NCBI RefSeq assembly: GCF_050947335.1
Contig: NW_027473362.1
Location: 434,001-498,000, forward strand
Source: Megachile rotundata
Taxonomy: Eukaryota > Arthropoda > Insecta > Hymenoptera > Megachilidae
DNA: 64,000 nt
Direction of reading: 5' to 3'
Below are positions 52,395-63,741 of this stretch, in pieces. The translations under genes were made by a program, and so were the position numbers. Position 1 is the first letter of the stretch, and the number at the start of each line of letters is the position of its first letter. The notes under the pieces were generated by a model. It made no database searches and was not told the DNA's origin. It was given only the letters and a program-made list of their open reading frames with translations.

Positions 52395-55300
52395 TTTGGG
52401 AGATTGTATTTGGGAGATTGTATTTGGGAGATTGTAATTGTATGATTGCGATTGTATGATTGTGATTGTATCATTGCGATTGTATGATTGTGATTGTATG
52501 ATTGTGATGTATGATTGTAATTGTATGATTATGATTGTATGATTGTGATTGTATGATTGAGATTGTATGATTGAGATTGTATGAATGTGATTGTATGCTT
52601 GCGATTGTATGATTGTGATTGTATGATTGTGATTGTATGATTGTGATTGCATGATTTTTAATGTATGATTGTGATTGTATGATTGTGATTGCATGATTGT
52701 GATTGTATGGTTGTGATTGCATGATTTTGAATGTATGATTGTGATTGTATGATTGTGATTGTATGATTGTGATTGTATGATTGTGATTGTATGATTGTAT
52801 TTGGGAGATTGTATTTGGGAGATTGTATTTGGGAGATTGTAATTGTATGATTGCGATTGTATGATTGTGATTGTATGATTGTGATGTATGATTGTAATTG
52901 TATGATTATGATTGTATGATTTTGATGTATGATTGTAATTGTATGATTATGATTGTATGATTGTGATTGTATGATTGAGATTGTATGATTGAGATTGTAT
53001 GATTGTGATTGTATGCTTGCGATTGTATGATTGTGACTGTATGATTGTGATTGTATGATTGTGATTGTATGATTGTGATTGTATGATTGTGATTGTATGA
53101 TTGTGATTGTATGATTGTGATTGTATGATTGTGATTGTATGATTGTGATTGTATGATTGTGATTGTATGATTGTGATTGTATGATTGTGATTGTATGATT
53201 GTGATTGTATGATTGTGATTGTATGATTGTGATTGTATGATTGTGATTGTATGATTTGATTGTGTGATTGTGATTGCATGATTGTGATTGTATGATTGTG
53301 ATTGCATGATTGTGATTGTATGATTGTGATTGCATGATTTTGAATGTATGATTGTGATTGTGTGATTGTGATTGCATGATTGTGATTGTATGATTGTGAT
53401 TGCACGATTTTGAATGTATGATTGTGATTGTATGATTGTGATTGTATGATTGTGATTGTATGATTGTGATTGTATGATTATGATTGTATGATTGTGATTG
53501 CATGATTGTGATTGTATGATTGTATCTGGGAGATTGTATTTGGGAGATTGTAATTGTATGATTGCGATTGTATGATTGTGATTGTATGATTGTGATTGTA
53601 TGATTGTGATTGTATGATTGTGATTGTATGATTGTGATTGTATGATTGTGATTGTATGATTGTGATTGTATGATTGTGGTTGTATGATTGTGATTGTATG
53701 ATTGTATTTGGGAGATTGTATTTGGGAGATTGTATTTGGGAGATTGTAATTGTACGATTGCGATTGTATGATTATGATTGTATGATTGTGATTGTATGAT
53801 TATGATTGTATGATTGTGATTGTATGATTGCGATTGTATGATTGTGATTTTATGATTGTGATCTTATGATTGTGATTGTATGATTGTGATTGTATGATTG
53901 TGATTGTATGATTGTGATTGTATGATTGTGATTGTATGATTGTGATTGTATGATTGTGATTGTATGATTGTGATTGTATGATTGTGATTGTATTATTGTG
54001 ATTGTATGATTGTGATTGCATGATTGTGATTGTATGATTGTGATTGCATGATTTTGAATGTATGATTGTGATTGTATGATTGTGATTGTATGATTGTGAT
54101 TGCATGATTGTGATTGTATGATTGTGTTTGCATGATTTTGAATGTATGATTGTGATTGTATGATTGTGATTGTATGATTGTGATTGTATGATTATGATTG
54201 TATGATTGTGATTGCATGATTGTGATTGTATGATTGTGGTTGTATGATTGTGATTGTATGATTGTATTTGGGAGATTGTATTTGGGAGATTGTATTTGGG
54301 AGATTGTAATTGTATGATTGCGATTGTATGATTGTGATTGTATCATTGCGATTGTATGATTGTGATTGTATGATTGTGATGTATGATTGTAATTGTATGA
54401 TTATGATTGTATGATTGTGATTGCATGATTTTGAATGTATGATTGTGATTGTATGATTGTGATTGTATGATTGTGATTGCATGATTGTGATTGTATGATT
54501 GTGTTTGCATGATTTTGAATGTATGATTGTGATTGTATGATTGTGATTGTATGATTGTGATTGTATGATTATGATTGTATGATTGTGATTGCATGATTGT
54601 GATTGTATGATTGTGGTTGTATGATTGTGATTGTATGATTGTATTTGGGAGATTGTATTTGGGAGATTGTATTTGGGAGATTGTAATTGTATGATTGCGA
54701 TTGTATGATTGTGATTGTATCATTGCGATTGTATGATTGTGATTGTATGATTGTGATGTATGATTGTAATTGTATGATTATGATTGTATGATTGTGATTG
54801 TATGATTGAGATTGTATGATTGAGATTGTATGAATGTGATTGTATGCTTGCGATTGTATGATTGTGATTGTATGATTGTGATTGTATGATTGTGATTGCA
54901 TGATTTTTAATGTATGATTGTGATTGTATGATTGTGATTGCATGATTGTGATTGTATGGTTGTGATTGCATGATTTTGAATGTATGATTGTGATTGTATG
55001 ATTGTGATTGTATGATTGTGATTGTATGATTGTGATTGTATGATTGTATTTGGGAGATTGTATTTGGGAGATTGTATTTGGGAGATTGTAATTGTATGAT
55101 TGCGATTGTATGATTGTGATTGTATGATTGTGATGTATGATTGTAATTGTATGATTATGATTGTATGATTTTGATGTATGATTGTAATTGTATGATTATG
55201 ATTGTATGATTGTGATTGTATGATTGAGATTGTATGATTGAGATTGTATGATTGTGATTGTATGCTTGCGATTGTATGATTGTGACTGTATGATTGTGAT

Positions 55301-56440
55301 TGTATGATTGTGATTGTATGATTGTGATTGTATGATTGTGATTGTATGATTGTGATTGTATGATTGTGATTGTATGATTGTGATTGTATGATTGTGATTG
55401 TATGATTGTGATTGTATGATTGTGATTGTATGATTGTGATTGTATGATTGTGATTGTATGATTGTGATTGTATGATTTGATTGTGTGATTGTGATTGCAT
55501 GATTGTGATTGTATGATTGTGATTGCATGATTGTGATTGTATGATTGTGATTGCATGATTTTGAATGTATGATTGTGATTGTGTGATTGTGATTGCATGA
55601 TTGTGATTGTATGATTGTGATTGCACGATTTTGAATGTATGATTGTGATTGTATGATTGTGATTGTATGATTGTGATTGTATGATTGTGATTGTATGATT
55701 ATGATTGTATGATTGTGATTGCATGATTGTGATTGTATGATTGTATCTGGGAGATTGTATTTGGGAGATTGTAATTGTATGATTGCGATTGTATGATTGT
55801 GATTGTATGATTGTGATTGTATGATTGTGATTGTATGATTGTGATTGTATGATTGTGATTGTATGATTGTGATTGTATGATTGTGATTGTATGATTGTGG
55901 TTGTATGATTGTGATTGTATGATTGTATTTGGGAGATTGTATTTGGGAGATTGTATTTGGGAGATTGTAATTGTACGATTGCGATTGTATGATTATGATT
56001 GTATGATTGTGATTGTATGATTATGATTGTATGATTGTGATTGTATGATTGCGATTGTATGATTGTGATTTTATGATTGTGATCTTATGATTGTGATTGT
56101 ATGATTGTGATTGTATGATTGTGATTGTATGATTGTGATTGTATGATTGTGATTGTATGATTGTGATTGTATGATTGTGATTGTATGATTGTGATTGTAT
56201 TATTGTGATTGTATGATTGTGATTGCATGATTGTGATTGTATGATTGTGATTGCATGATTTTGAATGTATGATTGTGATTGTATGATTGTGATTGTATGA
56301 TTGTGATTGCATGATTGTGATTGTATGATTGTGTTTGCATGATTTTGAATGTATGATTGTGATTGTATGATTGTGATTGTATGATTGTGATTGTATGATT
56401 ATGATTGTATGATTGTGATTGCATGATTGTGATTGTATGA
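52395..56440. repeat. 2.25 kb tandem pair (region 4)
   Basis: Landmarks at 52395, 52800, 53525 and 53707 recur at 54644, 55049, 55746 and 55928. The offset is 2,249 for the first two and 2,221 for the last two, a 28-bp contraction. Both copies share a GATTTGATTGTGTG monomer (near 53,252 and 55,473) and a GTTTGCATG monomer near the end. A further local duplication of 377 bp separates the copies: the landmark at 54267 and its left flank recur at 54644, so GTTTGCATG occurs near both 54,124 and 54,500. Confidence 0.82.
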
Positions 56441-59400
56441 TTGTGATTGCATGATTTTGAATGTATGATTGTGATTGCATGATTGTGATTGTATGATTGT
56501 GGTTGTATGATTGTGATTGTATGATTGTATTTGGGAGATTGTATTTGGGAGATTGTAATTGTATGATTGCGATTGTATGATTGTGATTGTATGATTGTGA
56601 TGTATGATTGTAATTGTATGATTATGATTGTATGATTGTGATGTATGATTGTAATTGTATGATTATGATTGTATGATTGTGATTGTATGATTGAGATTGT
56701 ATGATTGAGATTGTATGATTGTGATTGTATGCTTGCGATTGTATGATTGTATGATTGTGATTGTATGATTGTGATTGTATGATTGTGATTGTATGACTGT
56801 GATTGTATGATTGTGATTGTATGATTGTGATTGTATGATTGTGATTGTATGATTGTGATTGTATGATTGTGATTGTATGATTGTGATTGTATGATTGTGA
56901 TTGTATGATTGTGATTGTATGATTGTGATTGTATGATTGTGATTGTGTGATTGTGATTGTATGATTGTGATTGTATGATTGTGATTGCATGATTGTGATT
57001 GTATGATTGTGATTGCATGATTTTGAATGTATGATTGTGATTGTATGATTGTGATTGCATGATTGTGATTGTATGATTGTGATTGCACGATTTTGAATGT
57101 ATGATTGTGATTGTATGATTGTGATTGTATGATTGTGATTGTATGTTTGTGATTGTATGATTATGATTGTATGATTGTGATTGCATGATTGTGATTGTAT
57201 GATTGTATCTGGGAGATTGTATTTGGGAGATTGTAATTGTATGATTGCGATTGTATGATTGTGATTGTATGATTGTGATTGTATGATTGTGATTGTATGA
57301 TTGTGATTGTATGATTGTGATTGTATGATTATGATTGTATGATTGTGATTGTATGATTGTATTTGGGAGATTGTATTTGGGAGATTGTATTATTTGGGAG
57401 ATTGTAATTGTATGATTGCGATTGTATGATTGTGATTTTATGATTGTGATTTTATGATTGTGATTGTATGATTGTGATTGTATGATTGTGATTGCATGAT
57501 TGTGATTGTATGATTGTGATTGCATGATTTTGAATGTATGATTGTGATTGCATGATTGTGATTGTATGATTGTGGTTGTATGATTGTGATTGTATGATTG
57601 TATTTGGGAGATTGTATTTGGGAGATTGTAATTGTATGATTGCGATTGTATGATTGTGATTGTATCATTGCGATTGTATGATTGTGATTGTATGATTGTG
57701 ATGTATGATTGTAATTGTATGATTATGATTGTATGATTGTGATTGTATGATTGAGATTGTATGATTGAGATTGTATGAATGTGATTGTATGCTTGCGATT
57801 GTATGATTGTGATTGTATGATTGTGATTGTATGATTGTGATTGCATGATTTTTAATGTATGATTGTGATTGTATGATTGTGATTGCATGATTGTGATTGT
57901 ATGGTTGTGATTGCATGATTTTGAATGTATGATTGTGATTGTATGATTGTGATTGTATGATTGTGATTGTATGATTGTGATTGCATGATTTTGAATGTAT
58001 GATTGTGATTGCATGATTGTGATTGTATGATTGTGGTTGTATGATTGTGATTGTATGATTGTATTTGGGAGATTGTATTTGGGAGATTGTAATTGTATGA
58101 TTGCGATTGTATGATTGTGATTGTATCATTGCGATTGTATGCTTGTGATTGTATGATTGTGGTGTATGATTGTAATTGTATGATTATGATTGTATGATTG
58201 TGATTGTATGATTGAGATTGTATGATTGAGATTGTATGATTGAGATTGTATGAATGTGATTGTATGCTTGCGATTGTATGATTGTGATTGTATGATTGTG
58301 ATTGTATGATTGTGATTGCATGATTTTTAATGTATGATTGTGATTGTATAATTGTGATTGCATGATTGTGATTGTATGGTTGTGATTGCATGATTTTGAA
58401 TGTATGATTGTGATTGTATGATTGTGATTGTATGATTGTGATTGTATGATTGTGATTGTATGATTGTGATTGTATGATTGTATTTGGGAGATTGTATTTG
58501 GGAGATTGTATTTGGGAGATTGTAATTGTATGATTGCGATTGTATGATTGTGATTGTATGATTGTGATGTATGATTGTAATTGTATGATTATGATTGTAT
58601 GATTGTGATGTATGATTGTAATTGTATGATTATGATTGTATGATTGTGATTGTATGATTGAGATTGTATGATTGAGATTGTATGATTGTGATTGTATGCT
58701 TGCGATTGTATGATTGTATGATTGTGATTGTATGATTGTGATTGTATGATTGTGATTGTATGATTGTGATTGTATGATTGTGATTGTATGATTGTGATTG
58801 TATGATTGTGATTGTATGATTGTGATTGTATGATTGTGATTGTATGATTGTGATTGTATGATTGTGATTGTATGATTGTGATTGTATGATTGTGATTGTG
58901 TGATTGTGATTGTATGATTGTGATTGTATGATTGTGATTGCATGATTGTGATTGTATGATTGTAATTGCATGATTTTGAATGTATGATTGTGATTGTATG
59001 ATTGTGATTGCATGATTGTGATTGTATGATTGTGATTGCACGATTTTGAATGTATGATTGTGATTGTATGATTGTGATTGTATGATTGTGATTGTATGTT
59101 TGTGATTGTATGATTATGATTGTATGATTGTGATTGCATGATTGTGATTGTATGATTGTATCTGGGAGATTGTATTTGGGAGATTGTAATTGTATGATTG
59201 CGATTGTATGATTGTGATTGTATGATTGTGATTGTATGATTGTGATTGTATGATTGTGATTGTATGATTGTGATTGTATGATTATGATTGTATGATTGTG
59301 ATTGTATGATTGTATTTGGGAGATTGTATTTGGGAGATTGTATTATTTGGGAGATTGTAATTGTATGATTGCGATTGTATGATTGTGATTTTATGATTGT

Positions 59401-62400
59401 GATTTTATGATTGTGATTGTATGATTGTGATTGTATGATTGTGATTGCATGATTGTGATTGTATGATTGTGATTGCATGATTTTGAATGTATGATTGTGA
59501 TTGCATGATTGTGATTGTATGATTGTGGTTGTATGATTGTGATTGTATGATTGTATTTGGGAGATTGTATTTGGGAGATTGTAATTGTATGATTGCGATT
59601 GTATGATTGTGATTGTATCATTGCGATTGTATGATTGTGATTGTATGATTGTGATGTATGATTGTAATTGTATGATTATGATTGTATGATTGTGATTGTA
59701 TGATTGAGATTGTATGATTGAGATTGTATGAATGTGATTGTATGCTTGCGATTGTATGATTGTGATTGTATGATTGTGATTGTATGATTGTGATTGCATG
59801 ATTTTTAATGTATGATTGTGATTGTATGATTGTGATTGCATGATTGTGATTGTATGGTTGTGATTGCATGATTTTGAATGTATGATTGTGATTGTATGAT
59901 TGTGATTGTATGATTGTGATTGTATGATTGTGATTGTATGATTGTATTTGGGAGATTGTATTTGGGAGATTGTATTTGGGAGATTGTAATTGTATGATTG
60001 CGATTGTATGATTGTGATTGTATGATTGTGATGTATGATTGTAATTGTATGATTATGATTGTATGATTGTGATGTATGATTGTAATTGTATGATTATGAT
60101 TGTATGATTGTGATTGTATGATTGAGATTGTATGATTGTGATTGTATGCTTGCGATTGTATGATTGTGACTGTATGATTGTGATTGTATGATTGTGATTG
60201 TATGATTGTGATTGTATGATTGTGATTGTATGATTGTGATTGTATGATTGTGATTGTATGATTGTGATTGTATGATTGTGATTGTATGATTGTGATTGTA
60301 TGATTGTGATTGTATGATTGTGATTGTATGATTGTGATTGTATGATTGTGATTGTATGATTGTGATTGTATGATTGTGATTGCACGATTTTGAATGTATG
60401 ATTGTGATTGTATGATTGTGATTGTATGATTGTGATTGTATGATTATGATTGTATGATTGTGATTGCATGATTGTGATTGTATGATTGTATCTGGGAGAT
60501 TGTATTTGGGAGATTGTAATTGTATGATTGCGATTGTATGATTGTGATTGTATGATTGTGATTGTATGATTGTGATTGTATGATTGTGATTGTATGATTA
60601 TGATTGTATGATTGTGATTGTATGATTGTATTTGGGAGATTGTATTTGGGAGATTGTATTATTTGGGAGATTGTAATTGTATGATTGCGATTGTATGATT
60701 GTGATTTTATGATTGTGATTTTATGATTGTGATTGTATGATTGTGATTGTATGATTGTGATTGTATGATTGTGATTGTATGATTGTGATTGTATGATTGT
60801 GATTGTATGATTGTGATTGTATTATTGTGATTGTATGATTGTGATTGCATGATTGTGATTGTATGATTGTGATTGCATGATTTTGAATGTATGATTGTGA
60901 TTGTATGATTGTGATTGTATGATTGTGATTGCATGATTGTGATTGTATGATTGTGATTGCATGATTTTGAATGTATGATTGTGATTGTATGATTGTGATT
61001 GTATGATTGTGATTGTATGATTATGATTGTATGATTGTGATTGCATGATTGTGATTGTATGATTGTGATTGCATGATTTTGAATGTATGATTGTGATTGC
61101 ATGATTGTGATTGTATGATTGTGGTTGTATGATTGTGATTGTATGATTGTATTTGGGAGATTGTATTTGGGAGATTGTATTTGGGAGATTGTAATTGTAT
61201 GATTGCGATTGTATGATTGTGATTGTATCATTGCGATTGTATGATTGTGATTGTATGATTGTGATGTATGATTGTAATTGTATTATTATGATTGTATGAT
61301 TGTGATTGTATGATTGAGATTGTATGATTGAGATTGTATGATTGAGATTGTATGAATGTGATTGTATGCTTGCGATTGTATGATTGTGATTGTATGATTG
61401 TGATTGTATGATTGTGATTGCATGATTTTTAATGTATGATTGTGATTGTATGATTGTGATTGCATGATTGTGATTGTATGGTTGTGATTGCATGATTTTG
61501 AATGTATGATTGTGATTGTATGATTGTGATTGTATGATTGTGATTGTATGATTGTGATTGTATGATTGTATTTGGGAGATTGTATTTGGGAGATTGTATT
61601 TGGGAGATTGTAATTGTATGATTGCGATTGTATGATTGTGATTGTATGATTGTGATTGTATGATTGTGATTGCATGATTGTGATTGTATGATTGTGATTG
61701 CATGATTTTGAATGTATGATTGTGATTGTATGATTGTGATTGCATGATTGTGATTGTATGATTGTGATTGCATGATTTTGAATGTATGATTGTGATTGTA
61801 TGATTGTGATTGTATGATTGTGATTGCATGATTGTGATTGTATGATTGTGATTGCATGATTTTGAATGTATGATTGTGATTGTATGATTGTGATTGTATG
61901 ATTGTGATTGTATGATTATGATTGTATGATTGTGATTGCATGATTGTGATTGTATGATTGTGATTGCATGATTTTGAATGTATGATTGTGATTGCATGAT
62001 TGTGATTGTATGATTGTGGTTGTATGATTGTGATTGTATGATTGTATTTGGGAGATTGTATTTGGGAGATTGTATTTGGGAGATTGTAATTGTATGATTG
62101 CGATTGTATGATTGTGATTGTATCATTCCGATTGTATGATTGTGATTGTATGATTGTGATGTATGATTGTAATTGTATGATTATGATTGTATGAGTGTGA
62201 TTGTATGATTGAGATTGTATGATTGAGATTGTATGATTGTGATTGTATGATTGTGATTGTATGATTGTGATTGTATGATTGTGATTGTATGATTGTGATT
62301 GTATGATTGTGATTGTATGATTGTGATTGTATGATTGTGATTGTGTGATTGTGATTGTATGATTGTGATTGTATGATTGTGATTGCATGATTGTGATTGT

Positions 62401-63741
62401 ATGATTGTGATTGCATGATTTTGAATGTATGATTGTGATTGTATGATTGTGATTGCATGATTGTGACTGTATGATTGTGATTGCACGATTTTGAATGTAT
62501 GATTGTGATTGTATGATTGTGATTGTATGATTGTGATTGTATGTTTGTGATTGTATGATTATGATTGTATGATTGTGATTGCATGATTGTGATTGTATGA
62601 TTGTATCTGGGAGATTGTATTTGGGAGATTGTAATTGTATGATTGCGATTGTATGATTGTGATTGTATGATTGTGATTGTATGATTGTGATTGTATGATT
62701 GTGATTGTATGATTGTGATTGCATGATTATGATTGTATGATTGTGATTGTATGATTGTATTTGGGAGATTGTATTTGGGAGATTGTATTATTTGGGAGAT
62801 TGTAATTGTATGATTGCGATTGTATGATTGTGATTTTATGATTGTGATTTTATGATTGTGATTGTATGATTGTGATTGTATGATTGTGATTGTATGATTG
62901 TGATTGTATGATTGTGATTGTATGATTGTGATTGTATGATTGTGATTGTATTATTGTGATTGTATGATTGTGATTGCATGATTGTGATTGTATGATTGTG
63001 ATTGCATGATTTTGAATGTATGATTGTGATTGTATGATTGTGATTGTATGATTGTGATTGCATGATTGTGATTGTATGATTGTGATTGCATGATTTTGAA
63101 TGTATGATTGTGATTGTATGATTGATATTGTATGATTGTGATTGTATGATTATGATTGTATGATTGTGATTGCATGATTGTGATTGTATGATTGTGATTG
63201 CATGATTTTGAATGTATGATTGTGATTGCATGATTGTGATTGTATGATTGTGGTTGTATGATTGTGATTGTATGATTGTATTTGGGAGATTGTATTTGGG
63301 AGATTGTATTTGGGAGATTGTAATTGTATGATTGCGATTGTATGATTGTGATTGTATCATTGCGATTGTATGATTGTGATTGTATGATTGTGATGTATGA
63401 TTGTAATTGTATGATTATGATTGTATGATTGTGATTGTATGATTGAGATTGTATGATTGAGATTGTATGAATGTGATTGTATGCTTGCGATTGTATGATT
63501 GTGATTGTATGATTGTGATTGTATGATTGTGATTGCATGATTTTGAATGTATGATTGTGATCGTATGATTGTGATTGCATGATTGTGATTGTATGGTTGT
63601 GATTGCATGATTTTGAATGTATGATTGTGATTGTATGATTGTGATTGTATGATTGTGATTGTATGATTGTGATTGTATGATTGTGATTGTATGATTGTAT
63701 TTGGGAGATTGTATTTGGGAGATTGTATTTGGGAGATTGTA
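52800..63741. repeat. TTTGGGAG landmark series, region 4
   Basis: Starts with unit number: 52800 (3), 53525 (2, TCTGGGAG), 53707 (3), 54267 (3), 54644 (3), 55049 (3), 55746 (2, TCTGGGAG), 55928 (3), 56530 (2), 57208 (2, TCTGGGAG), 57362 (3, with TTA), 57603 (2), 58064 (2), 58483 (3), 59161 (2, TCTGGGAG), 59315 (3, with TTA), 59556 (2), 59947 (3), 60491 (2, TCTGGGAG), 60631 (3, with TTA), 61152 (3), 61571 (3), 62047 (3), 62606 (2, TCTGGGAG), 62760 (3, with TTA), 63281 (3), 63700 (3). Spacings of 154, 241, 419, 461 and 521 bp recur. Confidence 0.9.
56530..59946. repeat. 1.95 kb tandem pair (region 4)
   Basis: Landmarks at 56530, 57208, 57362 and 57603 recur at 58483, 59161, 59315 and 59556, each 1,953 bp later. 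Copy 1 has an additional cassette with a landmark at 58064. The segment opens with a rare half-unit insertion: GATTGTATG is repeated with an 8-bp step near 56,745 and again near 58,710, offset 1,967. Each copy contains a TCTGGGAG landmark followed 154 bp later by a landmark with the TTA insertion. Confidence 0.83.

Larger units (their letters stand above)
32302..52436. repeat. TTTGGGAG landmark series, region 3
   Basis: Starts in copy 1 with unit number: 32302 (3), 32960 (2), 33512 (2), 34127 (2), 34323 (2), 35037 (2, TCTGGGAG), 35205 (2, with TTA), 35893 (2), 36439 (3, with TTA), 37183 (3), 37757 (3), 38323 (2), 38812 (2), 38980 (2), 39624 (3), 40378 (2, TCTGGGAG), 40518 (3, with TTA), 40982 (3), 41472 (2, TCTGGGAG), 41612 (3, with TTA), 42076 (3). 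Copy 2 starts are given under unit C copy 2. No four-unit landmark occurs here, unlike regions 1 and 2. Confidence 0.9.
42191..52510. repeat. 10.4 kb tandem unit C, copy 2
   Basis: This is the second copy of the unit at 31,830-42,190, with total length close to the first (about 10.32 kb). It has one extra 1,038-bp cassette group (45.5-47.6 kb) and lacks the 1,094-bp group repeated in copy 1. Landmarks lie at 42691, 43321, 43873, 44488, 44684, 45398, 45566, 46268, 46604, 47306, 47838, 48582, 49156, 49722, 50211, 50379, 51023, 51777, 51931 and 52395. Point differences from copy 1 include GTAAGATTG near 48,826 and GATTGCATGAATG near 46,777. Confidence 0.88.
17246..62790. repeat. TTA insertion (17-bp unit) in landmarks
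   Basis: A 3-bp insertion (TTA) just before the last TTTGGGAG unit makes one 17-bp repeat and shifts the 14-bp register. It starts at 17246, 21036, 22955, 25459, 29249, 31154, 35219, 36467, 40546, 41640, 45594, 46632, 47866, 51959, 57390, 59343, 60659 and 62788: 18 cases, none in the first 17.2 kb. In 15 cases the landmark is preceded 140-182 bp upstream by a T/ACTGGGAG landmark. The exceptions are 36467, 46632 and 47866. This looks like a single mutation spread by later amplification. Confidence 0.88.
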
